Assembly (NCBI RefSeq): GCF_019752095.1
Contig: NZ_JAIEMO010000029.1
Coordinates: 1-50,960, forward strand
DNA: 50,960 nucleotides
Direction of reading: 5' to 3'
DNA from: Nitrosomonas sp.
GTDB lineage: Bacteria; Pseudomonadota; Gammaproteobacteria; Burkholderiales; Nitrosomonadaceae
The position numbers and the translations under genes are program-made. The notes beneath the pieces were generated by a model that was not told where the DNA came from, did no database searches, and was given only the letters and a program-made list of their open reading frames with translations. Shown piece after piece: positions 19,234-28,541 of this stretch (positions are counted from its first letter, which is position 1; every line of letters begins with the position of its first letter).

Positions 19234-20319
19234 TTAAACTGTTTTACTCAGTATAGTTTGTAATGTTGAACAAAACTGAGAATTTTCATCTGGTGTACCT
19301 ATAGTCACACGTAAACAGTTTTCTAATGAAGGATGAGTGCCATCTAAATTTTTGATTAATATTTTGTGTTGTTTTAGTGCTTGAAAAATTTGAGTGGCTG
19401 CATGGATTCGAAACAAAATAAAATTAGCTTTCGAAGGATACACCTTAACATTTTCTATTGTAGCGAGAAAAGTACTCATTTTTGTGCGTTCTAATTTGAT
19501 GGCTTGTGCTTGTTCTGATAAAACTAAAGTATGGTGTAATACTTTTTCAGCGATTATTTGCGTCATTATGCCAATGTTATAAGGTAAGCGCATCTTTTCC
19601 AGTTGTATCAACCACTCAGATCTTCCCAGTAATAATCCTAGTCTTAAGCCTGCTAATCCTGATTTGGATAACGTACGCATCAATAATAAATTGGGATAAT
19701 GGTCTAATTCATTGATAAAGCTTGCGTCAGCAAAAGCTTGATAGGCTTCGTCAATCACTACAATGCCAGAAGTCGCCTGTAGTATGCTTAAGATCTCTGC
19801 ATAATCAAAAAGATTCCCTGTTGGATTATTAGGATAAGCCAGAAAGATGACAGCAGGCTTATACTTAACAATCGCAGCCAACATGGCATCCATATCTAAC
19901 GAGAAGTCCTGTTTTAAAGGTACTCCAACATATTGAATATTTGCCAATGTGGCGATCATCCGGAACATCACAAATGAGGGTTCCACGCTGATTAATACCG
20001 CACCGGGCTTGGCGACTGCCATCGCAATTATTTGAATGATTTCATCTGATCCATTGCCCAGCAGAATATCGATGTCATCGGAAATCGCCAGAGTCTGACG
20101 TAATTTTTCTTTAAGCAAAGCTGCACTAGCGTCGGGATAACGATTTACTGGTGCATTTGCTGTCAGTTGTGCAATCTCGTCACGCAGTTCCGCCGATAAT
20201 GGGTAAGGGTTTTCCATCGCATCCAATTTAATCATGCCCGCAGCCGGTGGAACATGATAAGCGGAGAGTGCAAGAATTTCCGGTCGGATAATATGTTCGG
20301 GAAGATGTGAATTACTCAT
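19234..20319 (-). CDS. hisC: Histidinol-phosphate aminotransferase
   Basis: A 361-residue fold type I PLP enzyme. Substrate and cofactor motifs: [41 protein letters not shown], and the PLP lysine in [14 protein letters not shown]. It heads the visible his block. hisG and hisD, which commonly precede it in relatives, are absent, so the block may begin here or be an operon separated from hisGD. No histidine-rich leader peptide or attenuator was seen upstream. Confidence 0.95.
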   Translation of the reverse strand: MSNSHLPEHIIRPEILALSAYHVPPAAGMIKLDAMENPYPLSAELRDEIAQLTANAPVNRYPDASAALLKEKLRQTLAISDDIDILLGNGSDEIIQIIAMAVAKPGAVLISVEPSFVMFRMIATLANIQYVGVPLKQDFSLDMDAMLAAIVKYKPAVIFLAYPNNPTGNLFDYAEILSILQATSGIVVIDEAYQAFADASFINELDHYPNLLLMRTLSKSGLAGLRLGLLLGRSEWLIQLEKMRLPYNIGIMTQIIAEKVLHHTLVLSEQAQAIKLERTKMSTFLATIENVKVYPSKANFILFRIHAATQIFQALKQHKILIKNLDGTHPSLENCLRVTIGTPDENSQFCSTLQTILSKTV

Positions 20320-20388
20320 GGGTGCTTATTTTAACTCAATCTAACGGTAAGATGTGGGAACAACGCGGAATGCAGACAGATCGTTTTT

Positions 20389-20478
20389 TTAAACGACCAA
20401 GTTCTGCATTGGTTTGTGAAACTCACTTTGATATTTACTTAATCGGTTTGGTGCAATTAATGCTTCTAACTCATTCAT
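20389..20478 (-). pseudogene. 29-codon ORF, possible remnant of an Abi-like protein
   Basis: Between midA and hisC lies a short minus-strand ORF starting MNELEALIAPNRLSKY and ending SEFHKPMQNLVV. The first part recalls the N-terminus of Abi-type proteins (LE.xI..xRL..Y). The second recalls a helix further into that family (FY.PLQ.LEV.LRN), as if an internal piece was lost. It ends at a small A/T-rich hairpin (TCGTTT 20381-20386 / AAACGA 20391-20396). It may equally be a chance ORF. Confidence 0.25.
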
Positions 20479-20546
20479 TTCTTTACTTTTCTCTTGTAAT
20501 AGGACGTCAGTATAAGAGCAATCATCAGCCGTTCTTTATCGGATTT

Positions 20547-21734
20547 TCATAACAAGCGGCTCATATCTCTGGTATTAAACCCGATCAGCGGTTCTGTAAA
20601 TTCTTTTCCAAAAGAGATGACCTTGAATAATTCGCCCATTTCGGCAGGGTTGACCAGTTTCTGCAATTGATTGGATTGTGGCAGGTAGCGAATAGTATCT
20701 TCGGCGGATGTTTGTGCAAGAATTTTGGTAATGCCAGAATTGATCAGAAAAGAAGCTTGGGTCGTGTAACCCAGAAGTGTCAGGCCACTATCAACCGCTG
20801 CATGTGTGATTGCACTAAAATCAACGTGACTGGTGATATCTTGCAGGCCGGGGAGATAAAATGGATCGTTATGGGCGCGGTGGCGATAATGACACATTAA
20901 TGTGCCTTGGTTGCGCTGTGGGTGATAGTATTCGTTACGTCCGAATCCATAGTCGATCAATAGAATAACGCCTTGGTGAAGGCATTTTGCTAAGCTGCGC
21001 ATAAACCCGGTGGCGGCAAGATTAAATTCGCTGACATATTCAAAGTCTGAATGGCTGTCTGGGTTAATTTGTGGCGCTATTTGACTGGAAATTGCATGAA
21101 GGTCAGTATTCTGTAAGGGGCGATCTTGCCAGGCGAGTTGATTGTTTTGCCAGACCACGCCACGTTCGAATATGACACCATCATGCCAAGCGACCAAATG
21201 CACCGGCATTGCATCCAGTACTTCGTTGGCAAGTATAACGCCATTAAATTGATCGGGTAACTGCTCCAGCCATTCCACACGATGCATGAGGTGAGGTATC
21301 TTGCTAGCAAGAAGCATTTGTTGTCGCTGGCGCAGCTCAGCGCTTACTTCCAGAATCAAATATTTTTCCGGTAACTCAGCGGCTTTTTCCAGTTCAATTA
21401 ATATATCGAGTGCTAGCTTGCCTGATCCTGCGCCGAACTCAAGAATTTCAGCATGTTTAAGATGTTGAGAAATTTGCAATAACTGTAGTGCTAGTGTGCG
21501 ACCAAATAGCGAAGAAATTTCTGGTGCGGTGACAAAATCTCCGGCACTGCCTAATTTAGTCGCACCACTGCTGTAGTAGCCCATACCAGGTGCATACAGC
21601 GCCAGATTCATAAATCGTTCGAAGGAAATCCAACTGCCTGAAGCAAGAATCTGTTCTTTGATCAATGACAATACTGAGTGACTGTGAGCCAGTGCGATTT
21701 CATTGGGAGATGGAAAAGCGGTATGTAAAGACAT
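20547..21734 (-). CDS. SAM-dependent methyltransferase, MidA/NDUFAF7 family
   Basis: About 395 residues from the ATG at 21734. Family features: ISFERFMNLALYAPGMGYYSSG near the N-terminus, GDFVTAPEISSLFGR, SAM-binding motif EFGAGSGKLALDIL, VILANEVLDAMPVHLV, and LLIDYGFGRNEYYHPQR. The mitochondrial relative methylates an arginine of a complex I subunit; the bacterial substrate is not established. Same strand as hisC but 227 bp away. Confidence 0.9.
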   Translation of the reverse strand: MSLHTAFPSPNEIALAHSHSVLSLIKEQILASGSWISFERFMNLALYAPGMGYYSSGATKLGSAGDFVTAPEISSLFGRTLALQLLQISQHLKHAEILEFGAGSGKLALDILIELEKAAELPEKYLILEVSAELRQRQQMLLASKIPHLMHRVEWLEQLPDQFNGVILANEVLDAMPVHLVAWHDGVIFERGVVWQNNQLAWQDRPLQNTDLHAISSQIAPQINPDSHSDFEYVSEFNLAATGFMRSLAKCLHQGVILLIDYGFGRNEYYHPQRNQGTLMCHYRHRAHNDPFYLPGLQDITSHVDFSAITHAAVDSGLTLLGYTTQASFLINSGITKILAQTSAEDTIRYLPQSNQLQKLVNPAEMGELFKVISFGKEFTEPLIGFNTRDMSRLL

Positions 21735-21803
21735 AAGCAAGAAAATTTCTTTGTGGTAAATTGCAAAAGCAAATAGTTTAGCAGTACTTTGAGGGAGGCG
21801 TGT

Positions 21804-22544
21804 GTGCGGGAGAAAGTGATTTTGGTTACCGGAGGGGCGAAGCGGGTAGGCGCTGCCATTTGCCGCAGGTTACATGCACAGGGCGCAAGATTGATTGTAC
21901 ATTATCGGTCATCATTCGAAGAAGCCAAGCTATTGCACGATGAATTGAATCAAGAGCGCACTGATTCAGTAGCTTTGGTGCAGGCCAATTTGCTGGATAT
22001 TGCAATATTCTCCGAATTGGTAAAAAAAGCAGTTAATCGTTTTGGACAATTGGATGTGCTGATTAACAATGCTTCAAGCTTTTTTCCAACCCTACTCTCT
22101 CAATGCACATTGGAAGATTGGAATGATCTTGTCGGCAGTAATCTTCAGGCGCCTCTTTTCTTGACCCAAGCAGTAGCGCCATACTTAAAAGAGCGGCGGG
22201 GTTGTGTTGTGAACATTGTGGATATCCATACCGAGCGACCGTTGAAGAATTATGTGATTTATAATGCTGCCAAAGGTGGGTTATTAGCGCTGACCAAGTC
22301 GCTGGCGGTGGAAATGGCCCCCGAGGTGCGAGTTAATGGGGTTTCTCCAGGGCCGATTTTATGGCCGCAAGATGGTGAATGGGCGGATGAAGCAGAGCGC
22401 CAACAGATAATTGCCAGCACCTTGCTCAAACGCTGTGGTGAGCCGGATGATGTTGCCAAAACCGTACAATTTTTAATTGCTGATGCACCTTATATTACCG
22501 GGCAAATTATTGCAGTGGATGGCGGACGCAGTATCTATCTATAG
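21804..22544 (+). CDS. Pteridine reductase-like short-chain dehydrogenase (FolM type)
   Basis: About 246 residues. The GTG at 21804 is chosen because AGGGAGG (21792-21798) precedes it by 5 bases and it leads straight into the Rossmann motif VILVTGGAKRVG. The TGxxxRxG form of the NADP loop is typical of pteridine reductases. So is Asp in place of the usual catalytic Ser (NIVDIHTERPL), with the YxxxK-type YNAAKGGLLALTKSLA. These enzymes reduce dihydrobiopterin/dihydrofolate. Divergent from midA with only about 70 bp between them. Confidence 0.85.
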   Translation: MREKVILVTGGAKRVGAAICRRLHAQGARLIVHYRSSFEEAKLLHDELNQERTDSVALVQANLLDIAIFSELVKKAVNRFGQLDVLINNASSFFPTLLSQCTLEDWNDLVGSNLQAPLFLTQAVAPYLKERRGCVVNIVDIHTERPLKNYVIYNAAKGGLLALTKSLAVEMAPEVRVNGVSPGPILWPQDGEWADEAERQQIIASTLLKRCGEPDDVAKTVQFLIADAPYITGQIIAVDGGRSIYL

Positions 22545-22721
22545 TTCATGAAATGCCTGTAAGTTTAGCCGACAAAATCAAAATTTTTTATCACAGCGCT
22601 TAATAATTGTATTTCCCAAATCGGTTGTTAATAACTCTAACTCTTTTTAGCGTTAGTTCAGATGAGCTGACTCGTCCCAAAGGTTTTCATGGGTTATATC
22701 ATACTGGCATTGAGACTATTG

Positions 22722-22727
22722 TATAAT
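22722..22727 (+). promoter_or_regulatory. Possible -10 element for ubiCAD
   Basis: A perfect TATAAT lies about 95 bp before ubiC in the 278-bp gap between the pteridine reductase gene and ubiC. No good -35 is found at 16-18 bp, so the call rests on the -10 alone. Confidence 0.3.
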
Positions 22728-22822
22728 CCCGTACCAACAATTCTTAGAGCGGCTTTGCCTGATTCCAGTAGTAGTGCAAAATTACTCATCATGCAATTAT
22801 CCCAATTATTTGTCTTGCCACA

Positions 22823-23365
22823 ATGAATAAAGCCCATCCACTGGCATGGCGTGCTGCATTGACATCTATTCCATATCATTACCGCGTTTGGTTGCAGGAT
22901 AGTGGATCTTTGACGCGTCGTATCCAGGATCGTTGCGTGAAGTTTTGTGTCAAGCGTGTTTTTCAGTCACTCGGCAGGATTTATGGGGGGGAGCAGAGAG
23001 TGATGGGATTGCGTGCCAGTGAATGGGCTATGGTGCGAGAAGTGTATCTCTATTGTGGTAACACGCCAGTGGTGTTTGCGCATTCGGTGGTGGCGCATAA
23101 AGACCTGCGTGGTGCATGGCGAGGATTGAGTGGTTTGGGTAATAAATCTTTAGGGACAGTGTTATTTACCAATCCTAAAATCAAACGCACACCGCTGGAA
23201 TTTAAAAAAATAAGCCGCAGTCATTTTTTGTATGATCGAGCTTGCGCTCGTTTGCCAGAAAAACCCCATAATCTATGGGCAAGACGCTCGTTGTTTACGT
23301 TACACGGTCAGTCGATTTTAGTAACGGAGGTGTTTTTGCCAGCTATTTTGGATTTGCCATTGTGA
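22823..23365 (+). CDS. ubiC: Chorismate lyase
   Basis: First committed step of ubiquinone synthesis: chorismate to 4-hydroxybenzoate plus pyruvate. 180 residues in the UbiC pattern: WLQDSGSLTRRIQ, MGLRASEWAMVREVYLYC, FAHSVVAHKDL, GLGNKSLGTVLFTNP, and LWARRSLFTLHGQSILVTEVFLP, containing the Arg and Glu that hold the product. No strong ribosome site is visible before the ATG. The stop overlaps the ubiA start. Confidence 0.92.
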   Translation: MNKAHPLAWRAALTSIPYHYRVWLQDSGSLTRRIQDRCVKFCVKRVFQSLGRIYGGEQRVMGLRASEWAMVREVYLYCGNTPVVFAHSVVAHKDLRGAWRGLSGLGNKSLGTVLFTNPKIKRTPLEFKKISRSHFLYDRACARLPEKPHNLWARRSLFTLHGQSILVTEVFLPAILDLPL

Positions 23366-24231
23366 ATATTGCTGATCGAATTATAACTTACGCACAATTG
23401 ATGCGACTCGACAAACCGATTGGAATTTTGCTGTTGTTGTGGCCGATGCTTTGGGGGCTATGGTTTGCAGCAAGAGGGTTACCCGATTGGTATATTTTGT
23501 TTGTTTTTGTTCTGGGTGCTGTGCTGATGCGCTCGGCGGGTTGTGTTATCAATGATTTTGCTGATCGTGAAATTGACCCGCATGTCGAACGCACCAAGAA
23601 TCGCCCGATGGCGACAGGCCGCGTCAATTCAAAAGAAGCTTTGGTGCTGGCGGCAGGACTAAGCTTATGCGCGCTCATACTGATTTTGCCTTTGAATCAA
23701 CTAACCATCCTGCTGTCTGTGCCGGCGCTTTTTTTGGCCGGATCGTATCCATTTACTAAACGTTTTTTTGCAATGCCGCAGGCTTTTTTAGGAATCGCAT
23801 TCAGCTTTGGTATTCCAATGGCTTTTGCGGCGCAAACGGATAGCCTGCCTCCGCTTGCCGGAATCTTGATGCTGGCCAATCTATTTTGGGTAATTGCCTA
23901 TGACACGGCGTACGCGATGGTCGATAAACCGGATGATTTGAGAATAGGAATCAAGACTTCGGCGATTACTTTTGGTCAGTTTGATGTGCTGGGAGTGATG
24001 GGGTGCCATGTCTGTTTTATTGCAATTATGGTTGTGATCGGTCAGTGGCAACAGATGAACCTGGCATATTATGCTGGATTACTGGTTGCAGCGGGGTTGA
24101 TTGCCTATCAATACACGTTGATTCGTAGCCGCGAACGAGCATTGTGTTTTAAAGCATTCTTGCACAATAACTGGGTCGGCATAGTTGTGTTTTCCGGAAT
24201 CGCACTCGACTTCTTGATTTTTCAGCATTGA
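23362..24231 (+). CDS. ubiA: 4-hydroxybenzoate polyprenyltransferase
   Basis: An integral membrane prenyltransferase that attaches the polyprenyl chain to 4-hydroxybenzoate. A GTG at 23362 overlaps the ubiC TGA (GTGA) and gives 289 residues starting VNIADRIITYAQLMRLDKPIG, the family N-terminus; longer starts inside ubiC are unlikely. Both Asp-rich motifs are present: CVINDFADREIDPHVERTKN and YDTAYAMVDKPDDLRIGIKT. Multiple hydrophobic helices are clear. Confidence 0.95.
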   Translation: MNIADRIITYAQLMRLDKPIGILLLLWPMLWGLWFAARGLPDWYILFVFVLGAVLMRSAGCVINDFADREIDPHVERTKNRPMATGRVNSKEALVLAAGLSLCALILILPLNQLTILLSVPALFLAGSYPFTKRFFAMPQAFLGIAFSFGIPMAFAAQTDSLPPLAGILMLANLFWVIAYDTAYAMVDKPDDLRIGIKTSAITFGQFDVLGVMGCHVCFIAIMVVIGQWQQMNLAYYAGLLVAAGLIAYQYTLIRSRERALCFKAFLHNNWVGIVVFSGIALDFLIFQH

Positions 24232-24240
24232 GGATTTTTT

Positions 24241-25704
24241 ATGCAATATAAAGACTTGCGCGATTTTCTGGCGCAGCTGGAAGTGATGGGCGAACTGAAA
24301 CGTATTCAAACTGAAATTGATCCCGTGCTGGAAATGACGGAAATCTGCGATCGTATCCTGAAAGCGCAAGGTCCGGCAATCCTCTTTGAACATCCTAAAG
24401 GACATAGCATGCCGGTGCTGGGCAATTTATTCGGTACACCAAAGCGGGTTGCGCTCGGCATGGGGCAAGAATCAGTCGAGGCGTTGCGCGAAGTGGGCAA
24501 GTTACTAGCTTACTTAAAAGAACCTGATCCGCCAAAAGGTTTGAAAGACGCTTGGGATAAATTGCCGGTACTTAGGCAAGTGCTGAATATGGCGCCAAAA
24601 GAATTGAGTAGCGCACCGTGTCAGGAAATTGTGTGGGAGGGGAATGACGTCGATCTGAGTCGAATACCGATTCAAACTTGTTGGCCGGGCGATGTCGCGC
24701 CGCTCATTACCTGGGGCCTGACGGTGACCCGAGGGCCGAACAAAACACGACAGAATCTAGGCATTTACCGCCAGCAGATCATTGGTCGCAACAAAGTCAT
24801 TATGCGCTGGCTGGCGCACCGGGGAGGCGCCCTGGATTATCGTGAATTCAGCATGCTGTATCCGGATAAGCCCTATCCCTTAGCCGTAGCTTTGGGCGCC
24901 GATCCTGCGACCATTTTAGGTGCAGTAACGCCTGTGCCGGATACCTTAAGCGAATATCAATTCGCTGGATTATTGCGCGGTGCTAAAACCGAAGTGATCA
25001 AATGTGTCGGCAATACTTTGCAGGTGCCGGCTACTGCAGAAATTGTACTGGAAGGCGCGATTCATCCCGGCGAGATCGCTTTGGAAGGCCCTTACGGTGA
25101 TCATACCGGTTACTATAACGAACAGGAAACTTTTCCGGTATTCACTATCGATCGCATCACGATGCGGCGCAATCCGATATATCACTCCACATATACCGGA
25201 AAACCACCTGATGAACCCGCGATTCTTGGTGTGGCATTGAATGAGGTATTCGTGCCGTTATTGCAAAAACAATTCCCGGAAATCACCGATTTTTACCTGC
25301 CGCCTGAAGGATGCTCATATCGCATGGCGGTAGTCAGTATGAAAAAGCAATATGCAGGGCATAGCAAGCGCGTGATGTTTGGTATCTGGAGCTTTTTGCG
25401 TCAGTTTATGTATACCAAATTCATTATTGTCACCGACGAAGATATTAACGTGCGTGATTGGAAAGAAGTGATATGGGCGATTACCACTCGGGTTGATCCT
25501 GTGCGCGATACTTTGCTGGTTGAAAATACCCCGATCGATTATTTGGATTTTGCCAGCCCGATCTCGGGGTTAGGCGGTAAGATGGGGTTGGATGCGACGA
25601 ATAAATTTCCTGGCGAGACAAACCGGGAGTGGGGTACGCCGATTGTGATGGATGTTGCGACCAAGAAGCGAGTTGATAAGATATGGCAAGAACTGGGAAT
25701 TTGA
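24241..25704 (+). CDS. ubiD: 4-hydroxy-3-polyprenylbenzoate decarboxylase
   Basis: Third ubiquinone gene in the row. A 487-residue enzyme of the UbiD family, which uses prenylated FMN made by UbiX (not in this window). Starts [22 protein letters not shown], with [53 protein letters not shown] (metal and prFMN site with the E-R-E residues nearby), and [20 protein letters not shown]. It follows ubiA by 9 bp with AGGATT upstream. The last gene of the ubiCAD operon. Confidence 0.96.
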   Translation: MQYKDLRDFLAQLEVMGELKRIQTEIDPVLEMTEICDRILKAQGPAILFEHPKGHSMPVLGNLFGTPKRVALGMGQESVEALREVGKLLAYLKEPDPPKGLKDAWDKLPVLRQVLNMAPKELSSAPCQEIVWEGNDVDLSRIPIQTCWPGDVAPLITWGLTVTRGPNKTRQNLGIYRQQIIGRNKVIMRWLAHRGGALDYREFSMLYPDKPYPLAVALGADPATILGAVTPVPDTLSEYQFAGLLRGAKTEVIKCVGNTLQVPATAEIVLEGAIHPGEIALEGPYGDHTGYYNEQETFPVFTIDRITMRRNPIYHSTYTGKPPDEPAILGVALNEVFVPLLQKQFPEITDFYLPPEGCSYRMAVVSMKKQYAGHSKRVMFGIWSFLRQFMYTKFIIVTDEDINVRDWKEVIWAITTRVDPVRDTLLVENTPIDYLDFASPISGLGGKMGLDATNKFPGETNREWGTPIVMDVATKKRVDKIWQELGI

Positions 25705-25848
25705 CTCGCTGTGAAAAAATTGACAAATCATTCTGTCATTGGCCGTGAGCATGTATTTCTGGCGATTGCCTGAAATGCACATAAAAGATATTGGTTGCAA
25801 CTGTAGATAATAGTTGCGTTGACAATTTTTGTGCCATTTTTGCTATTG

Positions 25849-25856
25849 TATTTGAA
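25849..25856. repeat. Left target-site duplication of the MITE
   Basis: TATTTGAA, identical to 26001-26008 on the other side of the element. Confidence 0.8.
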
Positions 25857-26000
25857 GGCTATGTCACAACTGATTATTGAAAATGGCTTATAGAATCACA
25901 TGATTTTTTTGTAAACAATTGGTCATGTCGTTTCATGGTAATTAAAAAATCATTTGTCATCAGAGTACTGTAAAAATCAACAGTTAATTGTTACATAGCC
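25857..26000. mobile_element. 144-bp MITE-like element with 8-bp target-site duplication
   Basis: Ends are inverted: left GGCTATGTCACAACTG, right end (reverse complement) GGCTATGTAACAATTAACTG. The first 8 bp match perfectly and 19 of the first 24 match overall. The element is flanked by a perfect direct repeat TATTTGAA at 25849-25856 and 26001-26008, the signature of transposition. Inside are a perfect 10-bp stem (ATGATTTTTT 25900-25909 / AAAAAATCAT 25944-25953) and an inner pair AATT.GGT.CATG / CATG.GT.AATT, so the whole RNA or strand folds into one long hairpin. There is no room for a transposase. An 8-bp duplication occurs in several IS families (for example IS1595); the parent element is not in this window. 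Confidence 0.82.
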
Positions 26001-26008
26001 TATTTGAA
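26001..26008. repeat. Right target-site duplication of the MITE
   Basis: TATTTGAA, identical to 25849-25856. Confidence 0.8.
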
Positions 26009-26282
26009 AGAATTGCTGAAACCGAATTATTTGCAGGTTATATTGTGAAAGACGGGGGTGGTTTATTTTGGGTTTCATGAATCATAATTGCGATTTGACT
26101 ATCTCGCTGAATTATTATTCTGTTTTTTGATGGATTACCTGTTAAAAGAAATAGTACAATGCCTAGTAATTCAAATAACCATTTTTGCTAAATATTGAGA
26201 TGATTCTGGTGCATGAATCAAGACAAAAGGAAAAACGAGCAATTGAATCAACTCCACCAGGATTTCCTAAACTAACAGCAGA

Positions 26283-28499
26283 ATGATGAGACGAATTATT
26301 CGAAGCATACTTTTTCTGATCTTGCTTAGTTTGCCGCTGACGTGTTGGAGTAATGAATTATCCATCGTCAAATTAGAAAGCGAACAAAAAACGATCATAA
26401 AGCCGCAGAAAAAACCGGTATTGATTGAAGCTGACAAAATTACTGGCTATTACAAGCAGGAAATTGAAGCGACTGGAAATGCAGAATTGCATCACGGTGA
26501 TAATGTTCTCACTGCAGACCGAATGAAATATTATCAGCAAACGGAAGATGCTGAAGTTGAAGGTAATGTGCGCTTGGAACGACCTACTGATATCCTGCAA
26601 GGCCAACAACTTGAAATTAATCTGCAGACCGAAGTGGGTCATTTAACCGAACCCCGTTATTCAATGAAAGAAGGTAAGGGGCGTGGTGCAGGTGATATTT
26701 TGTTGTTCGAAGGTAAAGATAATTACCGGATTAAAGATACCAATTATACTGCTTGCCCGGAAGGGAACCATGATTGGTATCTGCGCGCCAAAGAACTAAG
26801 GATTGATAACAAGAAAGAGGTCGGCACTGCACGACATGTCAGTGTGGTATTTAAAGATGTGCCAATTTTGTATTCACCCTGGTTAGATTTTTCCTATAGC
26901 GGTAAACGTAAAACCGGCTTACTGGCGCCTGTTGCGGGCTATAACGTCAGAACCGGCTTTGATGTAGGTTTGCCAGTTTATCTGAATATTGCGCCGAATA
27001 TTGATGCCACAGTAACACCACGAATTATGACTGAGCGTGGTTTTCTGTTAAGTAATGAATTTCGGTATATCGGCAATAACAATCTGAATGGGCATTTGTT
27101 GTTTGATATTTTGCCGCAGGACATCGACAGAAATCGAACCCGCTGGGGTGTTTTATTTACACACACGCAGAATCTTGGAAAAGGCTGGCAGGGTTTTATG
27201 AATTACAACGCGGTTTCGGATGATCGTTATTTTCGTGAGCTGACACCCAATTTGGCGCAGACCAGTTTGGTTAACTTGTCACAACAGGGCGGGGTTAACT
27301 ATAACGGTAGATTGGGAACAGATGGTGTTCTGAATTTCACCGGATTTGCGCAACGGTTTCAGACCATTCAGGATCCCTTTGCGTTAATTGTGTCGCCTTA
27401 TGAGAGGCTACCGCATTTTGCTGTGAATGCGGCTAAATATAATGTTGGAAAACTGGATTTTGAACTGCAAAGTAGCTGGACGAATTTTTATCACCCAACC
27501 CTTGTCGACGGAAATCGTTCCATTTTTTATCCTAGTGTCAGCGCGCCACTACGTAATGAATATGGCTATATCACGCCCAAGTTTGGCCTGCATTACACGC
27601 ATTACAATCTAGCCGCGCCAGTGGATACCAAAGGTGAAAACGTGGATCGCATGGTTCCTATTGTGAGTTTGGATAGTGGGATTGCATTTGATCGTCAATT
27701 CAATTTTGGCGACAGGAATATGATTCAAACGCTTGAGCCGCGTTTATTCTATGTTTATGCACCGTACCGCAATCAAGATTATTTGCCGAATTTTGATTCG
27801 GCAATCAATGACTTCAGTTTTGCGCAGATATTGACTGAAAATAGATTCAGCGGTGGCGATCGTATTAACGATGCTAACCGCGCTGTAGCAGCACTTACAT
27901 CACGTTTTGTTGATAAAGAGACAGGCGTTGAATTTTTGCGGCTGGCTGTCGGTCAGATGGTGAACTTCACTGATCCCAGAATTCAGTTATTGCCGCCGCA
28001 GGTGACCAGTGGAAAATCAGATTTTATTGCTGCAATATCAGGCCGCTTAACACAGGATATCAGTACAGATTCTAATATTCAGATAGATCAATCCGGAGGA
28101 ATCGTTGAAAAGGTCCGCAGCGGTGTTAGCTATCAACCGGAGCCTGGGAAAGTATTGAATTTTGGTTATCGTTTTACACGTGATGTACGTGAACAAGTCG
28201 ATACGTCGATTGAACAGGTTGATACGTCGGTACAGTGGCCGATTTATGGAGGTTGGCGTGGTGTTTCACGGGTCAATTACTCGTTAAACGACGATAAAAT
28301 TTTGGCGGGTTTGGCGGGACTTGAATACAGTTCTTGCTGCTGGGCTTTAAGGGTTGTATTGCAACGACTGACGACGGCAACACAAACAACAACTACAGCA
28401 TTCTTTCTGCAGCTGGAGCTTAAAGGATTGATGGGACTTGGTAACAATCCGCTGCAAGTGTTACAACAGACAATTCCTGGATACACCAGCGTTCACTAA
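26283..28499 (+). CDS. lptD: LPS-assembly outer membrane protein LptD
   Basis: A 738-residue protein that inserts lipopolysaccharide into the outer leaflet with LptE. A signal peptide (RIIRSILFLILLSLPLT) precedes an OstA/LptA-like periplasmic domain (VLIEADKITGYYKQEIEATGNAELHHGD, about 45-150) and a large beta-barrel (about 190-738). Disulfide cysteines: Cys158 (YTACPEGNHDWY) and the adjacent pair Cys685-686 (YSSCCWALRVV). The fourth Cys of the E. coli set, near the mature N-terminus, could only be Cys21, which lies at the signal cleavage region, so the full two-disulfide arrangement is uncertain. First gene of the conserved lptD-surA-pdxA-rsmA cluster. Confidence 0.96.
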   Translation: MMRRIIRSILFLILLSLPLTCWSNELSIVKLESEQKTIIKPQKKPVLIEADKITGYYKQEIEATGNAELHHGDNVLTADRMKYYQQTEDAEVEGNVRLERPTDILQGQQLEINLQTEVGHLTEPRYSMKEGKGRGAGDILLFEGKDNYRIKDTNYTACPEGNHDWYLRAKELRIDNKKEVGTARHVSVVFKDVPILYSPWLDFSYSGKRKTGLLAPVAGYNVRTGFDVGLPVYLNIAPNIDATVTPRIMTERGFLLSNEFRYIGNNNLNGHLLFDILPQDIDRNRTRWGVLFTHTQNLGKGWQGFMNYNAVSDDRYFRELTPNLAQTSLVNLSQQGGVNYNGRLGTDGVLNFTGFAQRFQTIQDPFALIVSPYERLPHFAVNAAKYNVGKLDFELQSSWTNFYHPTLVDGNRSIFYPSVSAPLRNEYGYITPKFGLHYTHYNLAAPVDTKGENVDRMVPIVSLDSGIAFDRQFNFGDRNMIQTLEPRLFYVYAPYRNQDYLPNFDSAINDFSFAQILTENRFSGGDRINDANRAVAALTSRFVDKETGVEFLRLAVGQMVNFTDPRIQLLPPQVTSGKSDFIAAISGRLTQDISTDSNIQIDQSGGIVEKVRSGVSYQPEPGKVLNFGYRFTRDVREQVDTSIEQVDTSVQWPIYGGWRGVSRVNYSLNDDKILAGLAGLEYSSCCWALRVVLQRLTTATQTTTTAFFLQLELKGLMGLGNNPLQVLQQTIPGYTSVH

Positions 28500-28541
28500 T
28501 TATTGGTTTTGCATATCGCATTCATCACGTATCATCATTCT

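Larger units (their letters stand above)
25705..26282 (+). other. 578-bp intergenic region between ubiD and lptD
   Basis: No gene is seen. It contains the MITE-like element described separately. A TTGACA at 25819-25824 with TATTGT at 25844-25849 has a long 19-bp spacer and abuts the left target duplication. After the element, TTGACT at 26095-26100 is a second weak -35 candidate. A 20-codon hydrophilic ORF begins at 26214 and ends just before lptD, with no good ribosome site. Confidence 0.5.

Noticed and set aside
20320..20546. Histidine attenuator before hisC
   Set aside because: No run of His codons in a leader peptide and no alternative terminator hairpins.
26214..26276. 20-codon ORF just before lptD
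   Set aside because: Hydrophilic, no ribosome site and no known counterpart before lptD; kept only as a note in the intergenic entry.
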